From Streptomyces sp. ATexAB-D23 (lineage in GTDB: Bacteria; Actinomycetota; Actinomycetes; Streptomycetales; Streptomycetaceae): a DNA stretch of 64,000 nucleotides. The notes under the pieces are model-generated. The model was not told the origin of the DNA. It searched no databases and saw nothing but the letters and a program-made list of their open reading frames with translations. The position numbers were made by a program, and so were the translations under genes. Of this stretch, positions 37,587 through 46,267 are shown in pieces. The stretch covers positions 1 through 64,000 of the forward strand of contig NZ_KB892079.1 in the NCBI RefSeq assembly GCF_000373645.1, in the 5' to 3' direction. The stretch's first letter is position 1. Every line of letters begins with the position of its first letter.

Positions 37587-38417
37587 TCAGGTCCCGGCCA
37601 GCGGCATGGCCGCGGCGACCAGCAGCCCGCCGGCCGACGCCTTCTCCAGCGCGTCGCGCAGCAGGTCCTCGCGGGGCTGCTGGCCGATCGAGCCCGCCGG
37701 AGCGGCGTAGACCAGCACGGTCTGCGACTTGTTGGCGGCGGTCCGCCAGCCCTCGGTGACCTGGAGGGGGGCATGCGCCTGCCACCACGCCACCGGGGAA
37801 CCGCCCCCCGTGCCCGGCTGGAGCACGGCGTGCAGCTGGCCCATGGCGAGCAGGATCGACCAGCCGTGCAGCACCTCGGGCACCTGGCCCATGCGGTGGA
37901 CCGGGTGGAAGCCCTGTTCCAGGAGCAGCTGGAGGAACTGGTCGCCGTCCCTTCCGTCCGTGCCGGGCCGGGCGATGGCCCCGGTCGGCTCGACCACCAG
38001 GGCGGGGTGCAGCTCGTCGTCGATCAGGACGAGGCCGCTGGTGATCCCGAGGACGGCCTGATCGGGGCTGACCCGGTCCAGCTCCGTCTGCTCGCCGCCG
38101 GTGATGCTGCGGACGGCCCCCTGGAGCTGCTCCTCGGCGACCTGGACGACCTGCGAGGGGATGCAGCTGGCGTGCGCGAAGGCGAGGACCGCGGTCTCGT
38201 CGCCGACGAACAGCACCGTGCTGGTGCGCTCCTGCTCGGAGTCGCCGGGGGTGCGGCAGGAGGTGCAGTCGTAACTGCCGGGGGCGTTGTCGCCGACGAG
38301 CAGCCGGTCGGCTTCGGCATCGCCGATCTCGGCGCGTACGTCCTCGCTGACGTCGAGCATGCGCGGCACGGGTGGCTCCTCGAACTCGGTGCGTGCGCCG
38401 GGCGGTTCCCGGCTCAT
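37587..38417 (-). CDS. Conserved hypothetical protein with CXXC
   Basis: 276 aa, soluble. DNAPGSYDCTSCRTPGDSEQ carries a CXXC pair, followed by VLFVGDETAVLAFAHASCIP with another Cys, then long alpha/beta stretches (GVLLIDDELHPALVVEPTGA-like; GWSILLAMGQLHAVLQPGTG). No family is recognised. The Cys cluster could bind zinc. ATG at 38417 has no clear ribosome-binding site. Codon bias supports it over the competing frame. Confidence 0.75.
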   Translation of the reverse strand: MSREPPGARTEFEEPPVPRMLDVSEDVRAEIGDAEADRLLVGDNAPGSYDCTSCRTPGDSEQERTSTVLFVGDETAVLAFAHASCIPSQVVQVAEEQLQGAVRSITGGEQTELDRVSPDQAVLGITSGLVLIDDELHPALVVEPTGAIARPGTDGRDGDQFLQLLLEQGFHPVHRMGQVPEVLHGWSILLAMGQLHAVLQPGTGGGSPVAWWQAHAPLQVTEGWRTAANKSQTVLVYAAPAGSIGQQPREDLLRDALEKASAGGLLVAAAMPLAGT

Positions 38418-39032
38418 GAGATGACAACGGGCGAGCCGCTGCCGGGGTCACGCGGGAAGACGGACGGAATCGGACCGGGCCGTGCGGGGCGGGCGGGGAT
38501 CAGCCGACAAAGCGGGAAAAAGCTGTCCTGGCAAGGGTGTTCGGCGGGGCGGGGGCCGGGGGAGAGGCCTGGGGGCCGCCGGGCCGTACGCACTCCGCCG
38601 GGGTGGCCGGCGGCCGGTGCGGGTGCCGGAAAGCGGGGCGCGGATCGTCCGCTATACGGTCCGGCGTGTGCGGGCCGTCCTGTCCGATGGTGTGGATATC
38701 GTCCCCGCGGGATAAGGGTGCGATAAGGGAGAGTGAATAGCGGGCGACGGCTGTCTTTGCGGGCCGTTATCCGGTGGATAATTCGGCCTCCCCGTGAGGC
38801 GAATTTCCCCCTCGTTCAGCCGCCCCGTCAATGCCTCTTGGAAGATCGTTTGCGGGGCTGTGTGATTACTGTGCGTCCGGTTGTGAATCGCACGTTCGGG
38901 TGAAGGGGTTCGAGCGGGGCACGTGTCGTGATCCTGTGACACAAGCGTGACCGGTGAGGGACGTGAGGATGCCGTGCGCCCCGGCGCGGCCCCCGCTACC
39001 GGTGCGGCCCACGGGCGCCTACGGTGAGAGGC
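38418..39032. other. 615-bp intergenic region with a lower-GC segment
   Basis: From about 38690 to 38940 GC content drops visibly and stop codons occur in most frames; the one open frame (minus strand, 96 codons) lacks normal Streptomyces third-position bias. It likely holds promoters for both flanking genes and could carry a small RNA. I see no recognisable operator. Confidence 0.5.
39020..39025 (+). promoter_or_regulatory. Putative -10 element, leaderless I78 gene
   Basis: TACGGT, 7 nt before the ATG at 39033. Confidence 0.4.
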
Positions 39033-39248
39033 ATGGCACCCCTACCGACACCTCCCGCCCAGCCCGACGACGCCACCGGCGCGTATGTGGGGCTCGCCGC
39101 CGAGACCGCCGAACAGCGGGCCCGGGAGCGCGGCTGGTCCACCGTCCGGGCCCTTCCGCCGGGCACGGTCATCACCATGGAGTTCCAGGCCGGCCGGATC
39201 AACTTCGAGGTCGACGGCGGTGTCGTCAGACGCTGCTGGACCGGCTGA
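39033..39248 (+). CDS. I78-family peptidase inhibitor-like protein
   Basis: 71 aa. The domain matches PF11720: AYVGLAAETAEQRARERGWS, VRALPPGTVITMEFQAGRIN and the terminal EVDGGVVRRCWTG. I78 members inhibit serine proteases. There is no signal peptide, so it would act inside the cell. GTG at 39024 is an alternative start. Tight -10 spacing suggests a leaderless mRNA. Confidence 0.82.
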   Translation: MAPLPTPPAQPDDATGAYVGLAAETAEQRARERGWSTVRALPPGTVITMEFQAGRINFEVDGGVVRRCWTG

Positions 39249-39261
39249 GAGCGCCGCGCCC

Positions 39262-39324
39262 CCCGTCGTACGTGTGAGGGGCCCCGACCCGGGCAGGGTC
39301 GGGGCCCCTCACACGTACGACGGG
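39262..39324. terminator. Very long bidirectional terminator hairpin
   Basis: Perfect 29-bp arms (39262-39290 / 39296-39324) with loop GGGCA, between converging I78 and PAP2 genes. The right arm overlaps nearly up to the PAP2 stop codon at 39327. Confidence 0.85.
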
Positions 39325-39326
39325 TG

Positions 39327-40346
39327 TCAGCCTCCTGCGACCGGCCGGGCCGGAGCCGTACCCCCGCGCGGCGCGCGGTCCGCGTGCGGGGGGCGGCGGC
39401 TGCCGGCCGGGGTGACCGGGGTCCGCTCCGAGCGCACCGCGTGGGCCGGGTGCGCGGCGGGCGCCGGGTGGGGGCGCGGGCGGCCGCTCGCGGTCTGGGG
39501 GCGTCCGGCCGGGCCGTGCGCGGGGCCCTGCGCCGCCGCCTCGTCCGCGGCCGGCTGTCCGGCCGGCACGGGCAGCGGGGTGCCGGTGGCGGGCGCGGCG
39601 GGGACGGGCCGGCTGCCGGGCGCGCCGAGCCTGGCGCGGGCGGCGAAGATCCAGTCCTCGGCGCGGGTGATCAGGGGCTCCACCCAGGGCAGGCCCAGCA
39701 GGATCAGCAGGCCGGCGGCCCAGCCGAGGAGCACGTCGCTGAGCCAGTGCGTACCGAGGTACACCGTCGTCAGACCGACCCCGAGCGAGACGATCGCGGA
39801 CATGGCCGACAGATAGCGCCTGGCCCTCGGAGTGGCGGCCAGGTAGGCCAGGATTCCCCAGGTCACCACGGCGTTGGCGGTGTGGCCTGAGGGAAATATA
39901 TCGCCGCCGGCGAAGAGCTCGGCCGAGCCGATCCTGGTCGCGTAGTGCGGGCCGAGCCGGCCGAGGCCGATCTTGACCGCGCCCACCGTCAGGTTGAGCA
40001 GCAGCAGCGAGGCGCCCAGCGTCAGCAGCGGGCGCAGGGTGTGCTGGCGCCAGGAGCGCCAGCCGAGCCAGCAGGCGACCATGACCGCCGTGGGGCCGCG
40101 CTGCCCGAGGACCACGTAGTAGTCGAGGGCGGCGTGGATTTCGGGCCACTGCTGGTAGGGCCGGAAGAGCATGACCTTCCAGTCCAGGGTCACCAGCCAG
40201 GAAGACATGAGCACGGCAATGACGATGGCCACATAGAACGCCAACGTCCCGCCGAAGAGAGCGATGCGGTGACGGCTCATCCGCGGTGTCTCTATCTTCG
40301 GCGGTTCCGGCTCCCGGTCCAGCCGGGCGAAGATGTCGGTACGCAC
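39327..40346 (-). CDS. PAP2-family membrane phosphatase
   Basis: 339 aa. Six hydrophobic segments carry the phosphatase motifs: KIGLGRLGP (motif 1), FPSGHTANAVV (motif 2) and TVYLGTHWLSDVLLGWAAGL (motif 3). The C-terminal 110 residues are a Pro/Ala-rich cytoplasmic or exterior tail. It probably acts on lipid phosphates. The GTG at 40346 (VRTDIFARLDREPEP) has TAACGT 7 nt upstream and no ribosome-binding site, so leaderless; an internal ATG (SRHRIALFGG) at about 40280 is an alternative. Confidence 0.86.
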   Translation of the reverse strand: MRTDIFARLDREPEPPKIETPRMSRHRIALFGGTLAFYVAIVIAVLMSSWLVTLDWKVMLFRPYQQWPEIHAALDYYVVLGQRGPTAVMVACWLGWRSWRQHTLRPLLTLGASLLLLNLTVGAVKIGLGRLGPHYATRIGSAELFAGGDIFPSGHTANAVVTWGILAYLAATPRARRYLSAMSAIVSLGVGLTTVYLGTHWLSDVLLGWAAGLLILLGLPWVEPLITRAEDWIFAARARLGAPGSRPVPAAPATGTPLPVPAGQPAADEAAAQGPAHGPAGRPQTASGRPRPHPAPAAHPAHAVRSERTPVTPAGSRRPPHADRAPRGGTAPARPVAGG

Positions 40347-40880
40347 CCAATCGACGTTACAGCGAGTGAGTGGGCGCGCCGGTCGATCCGGACGCTTTGT
40401 GATGACGATGTGATGTGGACTATGTCTCAGTCGGTGGGATTCTCCAAGGTGCCTGAATAACTCCCGAATTCTTTTCCGAGCTTTATGCGACGCGCGTTCG
40501 GAAATGGAATTCGATGACGCGGCGGAAGAATGCGCGGGACGCCTGGGACAAGTTTCTCCGGGGCGTGGCGAAACAGAACGGACGGTGTCAGTCCGGTTAC
40601 GGTACGGCTTCGGGCACGGGGACTTCCGGTGCCGGCCGCGGGGCTCGGGCGGGTCTTCGCAGGTCGTGGCGGTACCCCCGGACGGGGCGGCGTGGCAGGT
40701 CCGCAGTGGCGTACGCCACACTTCGCACGGTCGTGCGGTATGAGATCGAGCACATGTGGCCCTGCCGAACTCGCGTACGCTGACGCATCACTCGCCCGTC
40801 GACGCCGGGCCCCGAGGGACAGCGGCCGCCGCGCCCGGGTGGGCCCGCCGAGCGCGAGGGACCATTTGGGAGGTAGATGC
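40347..40880. other. Intergenic region between divergent PAP2 and MFS genes
   Basis: 534 bp. Two overlapping short open frames at 40504-40783 have no family resemblance and irregular third positions. Inverted repeat CGCACGGTCGTGCG near 40727 could be a regulator site for the exporter. No other feature seen. Confidence 0.45.
40354..40359 (-). promoter_or_regulatory. Putative -10 element, leaderless PAP2 gene
   Basis: TAACGT on the minus strand, 7 nt before the GTG at 40346. Confidence 0.45.
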
Positions 40881-42617
40881 ATGTCCGGGACGCCCACAGC
40901 CCGTGTCCGCCTGCGCGCAGCCGCCGACGGTGCCAACCGCTGGGTCGTCCTGGTCGTCCTCTGCCTGAGTCTGCTGCTCGTCGCGCTCGACGCGACGGTG
41001 CTGCACGTCGCCGTTCCCGCCGTCACCGAGGACCTCCGGCCCAGCGCCGCGGGACTGCTGTGGATCGTGGACGCCTACCCGCTCGTCTGCGCCTCCCTGC
41101 TGATCCTCTTCGGCACCCTCGGTGACCGGGTCGGGCGCCGGCGCGTCCTGCTGCTGGGCTACGCCCTCTTCGGCGTCGCCTCGGCGATGGCCGCTCTGGC
41201 CGACACCGCGGCGGTGCTCATCGCGGCCCGTGCCCTGCTGGGCGTCGGCGGGGCGATGATCATGCCGGCGACCCTCTCGATCCTGCGGCAGGTCTTCCCC
41301 GACCGGCGCGAACGGGCCGTCGCGATCGGGGTCTGGTCCGCCGTCGCGGCGGTCGGCGCGGCCACCGGGCCGGTCATCGGCGGCTTCCTCGTCGAGCACT
41401 TCTGGTGGGGCTCGGTCTTCCTGATCAACATCCCGCTGATGGCCCTGATCCTGCCGCTCGGGCGGCTGCTGCTCCCCGAGTCCCGGGGCAGCGACGACGG
41501 GCCCTGGGACGTGCTCGGCGCGCTGATGGCCGCCGCCGGGGTGCTCGGCGTGGTCCTGGGCGTGAAGCGGGCCGGCACCGGCGAGGGGCTGACCGGCCTC
41601 GCCACCGTGGTGCCGCTGGTGCTGGGCGCCGCGCTGCTCGTCGCCTTCGTCCGCCGCCAGAAGCGGCGCACCCATCCGCTGATCGACATCGGCATGTTCG
41701 CCAGGCCGGCCTTCTCGACGGCGGTGGGCTGCATCGTCCTCGCCATGCTGGCCCTGGTCGGTCTCGAACTCGTCGCCGTCCAGTACCTCCAGCTCGTCCT
41801 GGGCCTCAGCCCCCTGGAGACCGGTCTCAGACTGCTGCCGCTCACCTTCGCCGCGATGGCCGCGGGCGCCACCGGCTCCCACACCCTGCGCCGGATCGGG
41901 CCGCGCCGGATGGTCGGCTGGGGCTTCGTCCTGACGGCGGCCTCGGTGCTGACGCTGACCGCGATGGGCCGGACCGACCGGCCCGCCCTGCTGACCGCCG
42001 CCTTCGTCGCTCTCGGCTTCGGCCTCCAGTCCACGCTGTTCGGCGCGTACGAGTCGATGCTCAGCGAGGCCCCGGCGGACCGGGCGGGCGGGGCCGCCGC
42101 CATCGGCGAGACCTCCTACCAGCTGGGCGCCGGGATGGGGATAGCGCTGCTGGGCAGCGTGATGAACGCCGCGTACGCCCCCGGCCTCGCCGGGCTCCCG
42201 GCCGCCGGTGTCCCCGCTTCGGCCGGCGCCGCCGCCTCCCACTCGCTCGGCGAGGCCTACCAGGAGGCCGCGCACCTGGGCGGCCCCCTCGGTGCCGTCC
42301 TGCGCGCCACCGCCCGGGACGCCTTCATCGACGGGCTGCACATCACGCTGCTGGTCAGCTCCGGTCTGCTGCTGCTCGGCGCGTTCGCCGCGATGAAGCT
42401 GCCCCGGGCCATGGAGTGCGCGCCGAAGCTGTGCGAACCCCGGGAATCCGCGGAACGCCTCGACGCGCGGGCCCCCGGGAGCGCGACGCCCCTCCCCGGC
42501 GCCCGGGAGGGAGCCGGGGCTCAGCTGCGGCCGCCGGCCCGGCGCAGCCCGGCCGGGGCGGCGGGCTCTGGACGCGCGGCACACCGGGTCGTAACGTCGG
42601 CACCGCGGCGTAACTAA
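40881..42617 (+). CDS. MFS drug exporter, DHA2 (14-TM) family
   Basis: 578 aa with about 14 membrane segments. Motif D1/A/B are visible: LVALDATVLHVAVPAVTEDL, LFGTLGDRVGRRRVLLLGYA and ARALLGVGGAMIMPATLSIL; motif C-like VGAATGPVIGGFLVEHFWWG. Such proteins export drugs or antibiotics by proton antiport. An 80-residue Arg/Ala/Pro-rich tail follows the last TM. ATG at 40881 with GGGAGGT 6 nt upstream. No TetR/MarR neighbour is present. Confidence 0.92.
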   Translation: MSGTPTARVRLRAAADGANRWVVLVVLCLSLLLVALDATVLHVAVPAVTEDLRPSAAGLLWIVDAYPLVCASLLILFGTLGDRVGRRRVLLLGYALFGVASAMAALADTAAVLIAARALLGVGGAMIMPATLSILRQVFPDRRERAVAIGVWSAVAAVGAATGPVIGGFLVEHFWWGSVFLINIPLMALILPLGRLLLPESRGSDDGPWDVLGALMAAAGVLGVVLGVKRAGTGEGLTGLATVVPLVLGAALLVAFVRRQKRRTHPLIDIGMFARPAFSTAVGCIVLAMLALVGLELVAVQYLQLVLGLSPLETGLRLLPLTFAAMAAGATGSHTLRRIGPRRMVGWGFVLTAASVLTLTAMGRTDRPALLTAAFVALGFGLQSTLFGAYESMLSEAPADRAGGAAAIGETSYQLGAGMGIALLGSVMNAAYAPGLAGLPAAGVPASAGAAASHSLGEAYQEAAHLGGPLGAVLRATARDAFIDGLHITLLVSSGLLLLGAFAAMKLPRAMECAPKLCEPRESAERLDARAPGSATPLPGAREGAGAQLRPPARRSPAGAAGSGRAAHRVVTSAPRRN

Positions 42618-42664
42618 CGCTGCTAGTTTTCTGCTGTCCACCGACATCTGCTGTCCACCGACAT
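42612..42664. repeat. Inverted repeat plus 17-bp exact tandem repeat
   Basis: AACTA-N7-TAGTT (42612-42628) overlaps the MFS stop codon; then CTGCTGTCCACCGACAT occurs twice head to tail (42631-42647, 42648-42664). It lies 33 bp before the acyl-CoA dehydrogenase ATG and may be a promoter or operator region. Confidence 0.65.
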
Positions 42665-42697
42665 CGGTACCGTGCGAGCCGCCGGAGGCGCCCCCTC

Positions 42698-43909
42698 ATG
42701 TCCACCGCCCCCACCTCGAAACTCCCGCCCTTCGACCCCCGCGACCCGATCGGCGTCGACGACCTGCTGAGCCCCGAGGACCTCGCGATCCGCGACACCG
42801 TCCGCACCTGGGCCGCCGACCGCGTCCTGCCGCACATCGCCGAGTGGTACGAGAACGGTGAGCTGCCCGGCATCCGGGAGCTGGCCCGCGAACTGGGCTC
42901 GCTCGGCGCGCTCGGCATGTCGCTCCAGGGCTACGGCTGCGCGGGCGCCACCGCAGTCCAGTACGGGCTGGCCTGCCTGGAGCTCGAAGCGGCCGACTCG
43001 GGCATCCGCTCACTCGTCTCCGTACAGGGCTCACTTGCCATGTACGCGATCCACCGGTTCGGCTCCGACGAGCAGAAGCAGCGGTGGCTGCCCGGCATGG
43101 CGTCGGGCGAGACCATCGGCTGCTTCGGCCTCACCGAGCCGGACCACGGCTCGGACCCGGCCGCCATGCGCACGTACGCCAGGCGCGACGGCGAGGACTG
43201 GGTGCTCAGCGGCCGCAAGATGTGGATCACCAACGGCTCGGTCGCCGGGGTCGCGGTCGTCTGGGCGCAGACCGGTGAGGGTGAGGCCGGCAGCGGCATC
43301 CGCGGGTTCGTGGTGCCGACGGACGCGCCCGGCTTCTCCGCGCCCGAGATCCGGCACAAGTGGTCCCTGCGTGCCTCGGTCACCAGCGAGCTGATCCTGG
43401 ACGAGGTGCGGCTGCCCGCCGACGCCGTCCTGCCCGGCGTCACCGGGCTGCGCGGACCGCTCAGCTGTCTCGGCCACGCCCGTTACGGCATCGTCTGGGG
43501 AGCCATGGGCGCGGCCCGGTCGAGCTTCGAGGCGGCCGTCGACTACGCGCGGACCCGCGAACAGTTCGGGAAGCCGATCGGCGGCTTCCAGCTCACCCAG
43601 GCCAAGCTCGCGGACATGGCCGTCGAGCTGCACAAGGGAATCCTGCTCGCCCACCATCTGGGGCGGCGGATGGACGCGGGCCGGCTGCGCCCGGAGCAGG
43701 TCAGTTTCGGGAAGCTGAACAATGTGCGGGAGGCCATCGAGATCTGCCGGACCTCGCGCACGATCCTCGGTGCCAACGGGATCTCGCTGGAGTATCCGGT
43801 GATGCGGCACGCGACGAACCTGGAGTCGGTGCTCACCTACGAGGGGACCGTGGAGATGCACCAGCTGGTCCTGGGTAAGGCGCTCACCGGCCTGGACGCG
43901 TTCCGATGA
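42698..43909 (+). CDS. Acyl-CoA dehydrogenase (glutaryl-CoA dehydrogenase-like)
   Basis: 403 aa. IGCFGLTEPDHGSDPAAMRT and GRKMWITNGSVAGVAVVWAQ line the FAD/acyl site; AREQFGKPIGGFQLTQAKLA-like and ILGANGISLEYPVMRHATNL follow; the catalytic Glu is in VLTYEGTVEMHQLVLG. The overall pattern resembles GcdH, which decarboxylates glutaryl-CoA to crotonyl-CoA. The GGAGG site is about 10 nt before the ATG at 42698. It converges with the SepF gene with only 15 bp between stops. Confidence 0.91.
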   Translation: MSTAPTSKLPPFDPRDPIGVDDLLSPEDLAIRDTVRTWAADRVLPHIAEWYENGELPGIRELARELGSLGALGMSLQGYGCAGATAVQYGLACLELEAADSGIRSLVSVQGSLAMYAIHRFGSDEQKQRWLPGMASGETIGCFGLTEPDHGSDPAAMRTYARRDGEDWVLSGRKMWITNGSVAGVAVVWAQTGEGEAGSGIRGFVVPTDAPGFSAPEIRHKWSLRASVTSELILDEVRLPADAVLPGVTGLRGPLSCLGHARYGIVWGAMGAARSSFEAAVDYARTREQFGKPIGGFQLTQAKLADMAVELHKGILLAHHLGRRMDAGRLRPEQVSFGKLNNVREAIEICRTSRTILGANGISLEYPVMRHATNLESVLTYEGTVEMHQLVLGKALTGLDAFR

Positions 43910-43924
43910 GCGCCCGCAGGACGG

Positions 43925-44368
43925 TCAGCTCTGGTTGAAGAAGCCGTCGGCCGGCCGGCCGGCGGTTTCGCCGTTCAGTACCTGGGTGTCGGCGGGGGTC
44001 AGCAGGAAGACCCGGGTGGCGACGCGGTCGATCGACCCGCGCAGTCCGAAGATCAGCCCTGCGGCGAAGTCCACCACGCGCTTGGCGTCGGCCGAGTCCA
44101 TGGACGTGAGGTTCATGATCACCGGGACGCCGTCCCGGAAGAGCTCGCCGATGCTGCGGGCGTCCCGGAAGCTGTCCGGGGTCACGGTGGCGATCCGGCG
44201 GCCCGTCTCCTCGGCCGTCTCGGAGGCCACCCGCACCCGAGGATCGGTCACCCAGGCCTGGCCGGTCCCGGTCCGTGCACCCTCGGCGTACTCGTCGTCG
44301 TCGTAGTACCGCTCGTCGTTGTCCTCTACGAGGCCCAGCCAGGCACTCGCCTTGCGCACCGATCCCAT
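43925..44368 (-). CDS. sepF: SepF-family cell-division protein (paralogue)
   Basis: 147 aa. An acidic linker (LGLVEDNDERYYDDDEYAEG) precedes the SepF core: IATVTPDSFRDARSIGELFR, VPVIMNLTSMDSADAKRVVD and FAAGLIFGLRGSIDRVATRV, FLLTPADTQV. SepF anchors FtsZ to the membrane. It is far from the dcw cluster, so it is an additional SepF (Streptomyces have several). GAGGAGG about 6 nt before the ATG at 44368. Confidence 0.92.
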   Translation of the reverse strand: MGSVRKASAWLGLVEDNDERYYDDDEYAEGARTGTGQAWVTDPRVRVASETAEETGRRIATVTPDSFRDARSIGELFRDGVPVIMNLTSMDSADAKRVVDFAAGLIFGLRGSIDRVATRVFLLTPADTQVLNGETAGRPADGFFNQS

Positions 44369-44668
44369 GGACGCCTCCTCTCACCGCGGTTCCTTGGTGT
44401 TCCGCATGTCTTTCGTATCCCTATGGTCGTCCATGATGCGGATCGTGCGCCAAGGGGATAGGCGGCGCGCAGGGCATTCGTGACGGTACTGGTGCAGAGG
44501 ATGTGGCGATTCGTCAGGGTTCCTGCCGGTAAAGGGCCCTGAAGAAAGAAAATATGATCCACCGGTCCGTACGGGTGACATGGGGGACGTACGGGTGAAC
44601 GGGCCGCTCGGTACGATGCCGTCGCGCCCGGCAGCGGCGCACACATGAACGACTCCCGGGGGATGAGC
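44369..44668. other. Intergenic region between divergent sepF-like and DUF5685 genes
   Basis: 300 bp. TATGAT (44553-44558) in an A-rich context is a good -10 for the DUF5685 gene. The decamer GTACGGGTGA occurs twice (near 44570 and 44592). No gene seen. Confidence 0.5.
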
Positions 44669-45904
44669 GTGTTCGGAATAGTCAGGCCCTGTACGCACCG
44701 CCTCTCCGAGGGGCTCAAGGTCGAGTGGATGGCCCATCTCTGCGGGCTGTGTCTGGCGCTCCGCTCCGACCACGGGCAGTTCGCCCGGATCGTCACGAAC
44801 TACGACGGCCTGATCGTCTCGGTCCTGACGGAGGCTCAGACCGAACGCACCCCCGCGCAGCGCCGCACGGCCGGGCCCTGCCCCCTGCGCTCCATGCGCA
44901 CCGCCCCGGTCGCGCGCGGCGAGGGCGCCCGGCTCGCCGCCGCCGTCTCGCTGGTGCTGGCATCGGCGAAGGTGCGCGACCACGTCGCCGACCGGGACGG
45001 GCTGTTGGCCCGCCGCCCGGTGGCCGCGGCGGCCCGCCGGGTCGCGGCGGGCTGGGACCGGGCCGGGGCGCGCACCGGCGCGCGGCTCGGCTTCGACACC
45101 GCGGTCCTCGTCGACGCCGTCGACCGGCAGACCGGCATCGAGCTGCTGGCCGGCCCCGGCACCCCGCTGCTGACGGTCACCGAACCCACCGAGACCGCCA
45201 CGGCCGCGGCCTTCGCGCACACCGCCGTACTCGCGGGCAAGCCGCACAACGCAGAGCCGCTCGCCGAGGCCGGACGCCTCTTCGGACGCCTCGCGCACCT
45301 GCTGGACGCCGTGGAGGACCAGGAAGCAGACGCCGCGTCAGGTGCCTGGAACCCGCTCACCTCGACCGGCACCTCGCGCGCCGAGGCCCGGCGGCTGTGC
45401 GACGACGCGTTGCGCGGCGTACGGCTGGCGCTGCGCGACGCGGAGTTCACCGACGGCAGGCTGGCGCATGTGCTGCTGGCCCACGAACTGCGGCGCTCGG
45501 TGGACCGCGCCTTCGCCACAGAGGTCTGTTCGCACCGGAGCGGTGGCCTGCCGGCCGTGTCGGGCGACCCGTCAGGAACGGGCCCCGCGGGCTCGTTCGG
45601 GCCGCCGCCGGGCAATCCGTACGCCCCCTCCGGACCGGGTGCGCCCTTCGGCCCGCCCCAGCCGCCGCCCGAGCCCCCGCGTGACCGGCGCGGGCTCGTC
45701 ATGGGCTGCCTGGTGTGGGCGGGGCTCGCCTGCACCTGCCAGATGTGCTGCGGCACCTTCGAGGACCCCTGGTCGCATCAGCGGCGTGAGGGGCTGTGCA
45801 GCCAGTGCGACTGCGGGGACTGCTGTGACGGCTGCGATGCGTGCAGCAACTGCTGCGATTGCTGCAACTGCTGTGACGGCTGTGACTGCGGGTGCGACTG
45901 CTGA
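44669..45904 (+). CDS. DUF5685 protein with cysteine-cluster tail
   Basis: 411 aa. FGIVRPCTHRLSEGLKVEWM, AHLCGLCLALRSDHGQFARI and VTNYDGLIVSVLTEAQ define the DUF5685 domain with a paired-Cys motif (CGLC). A Pro/Gly linker (PPPGNPYAPSGPGAPFGPPQ) leads to a tail of about 75 residues with 22 Cys, mainly CC, CXC and CXXC. The GTG at 44669 is preferred: GGGGGA 5 nt upstream and the family starts FGIVRPC; ATG at 44645 or 44663 would lengthen it. The tail begins with hydrophobic VMGCLVWAGLACTCQMCC, so it may sit at the membrane or bind metal. Confidence 0.85.
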   Translation: MFGIVRPCTHRLSEGLKVEWMAHLCGLCLALRSDHGQFARIVTNYDGLIVSVLTEAQTERTPAQRRTAGPCPLRSMRTAPVARGEGARLAAAVSLVLASAKVRDHVADRDGLLARRPVAAAARRVAAGWDRAGARTGARLGFDTAVLVDAVDRQTGIELLAGPGTPLLTVTEPTETATAAAFAHTAVLAGKPHNAEPLAEAGRLFGRLAHLLDAVEDQEADAASGAWNPLTSTGTSRAEARRLCDDALRGVRLALRDAEFTDGRLAHVLLAHELRRSVDRAFATEVCSHRSGGLPAVSGDPSGTGPAGSFGPPPGNPYAPSGPGAPFGPPQPPPEPPRDRRGLVMGCLVWAGLACTCQMCCGTFEDPWSHQRREGLCSQCDCGDCCDGCDACSNCCDCCNCCDGCDCGCDC

Positions 45905-46179
45905 GGCGGCGTCACCCGGCCGTCCCGCTCCGCGAGGTGGCGGAGCGGGACGGCGTGAGGGGAGGGTGCTGCTGTGCTGTGTACGCGAAGGTGCGCGGGC
46001 AGACGCCCGGCGCCGGTCGGGGCGCGGGCGGGAAGGCGCGGGAAAAGCAGGGCGTCGGCTCAACAGGAACAGGACCACACGCGACCGAAGTCGATGTGGG
46101 AGCGCTTGACCAGCCACTGCTGCGAATGCATGGCCCCAGTGGAACAGGCATCCGGTGACCCGTCAACTGCCCTGAGACC

Positions 46180-46225
46180 GCCTGCCCACAGTGTGGACAG
46201 GCTTGACAGCCCGCTGTGAACAGCG
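46180..46225. promoter_or_regulatory. Two adjacent palindromes (candidate operators)
   Basis: GCCTGCCCACA-G-TGTGGACAGGC (46180-46202; 11-bp arms, one mismatch) is followed by CGCTGT-GA-ACAGCG (46212-46225). A TTGACA overlaps between them (46203-46208) and could be a -35. No matching regulator gene is nearby. Confidence 0.5.
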
Positions 46226-46234
46226 CTTTTCTCG

Positions 46235-46267
46235 GAGAAGGACCGGGCTGAGGGGCCCGTCCTTCTC
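46235..46267 (+). terminator. Terminator-like hairpin upstream of the flavin operon
   Basis: GAGAAGGA plus CGGGC pairs with GCCCG plus TCCTTCTC with a 1-nt bulge. It may end DUF5685 transcription or act as an attenuator in a long leader. Confidence 0.55.

Noticed and set aside
38652..38942. 96-codon minus-strand frame in the low-GC gap
   Set aside because: Codon use unlike Streptomyces genes and no start signal; better read as intergenic.
40504..40783. Overlapping 79- and 89-codon frames upstream of the MFS gene
   Set aside because: No family, competing frames of similar bias, and no ribosome-binding site.
46093..46218. Short frame with HCCEC before the flavin operon
   Set aside because: Third positions only moderately G/C, no ribosome-binding site, and it runs through the 46180 palindrome.
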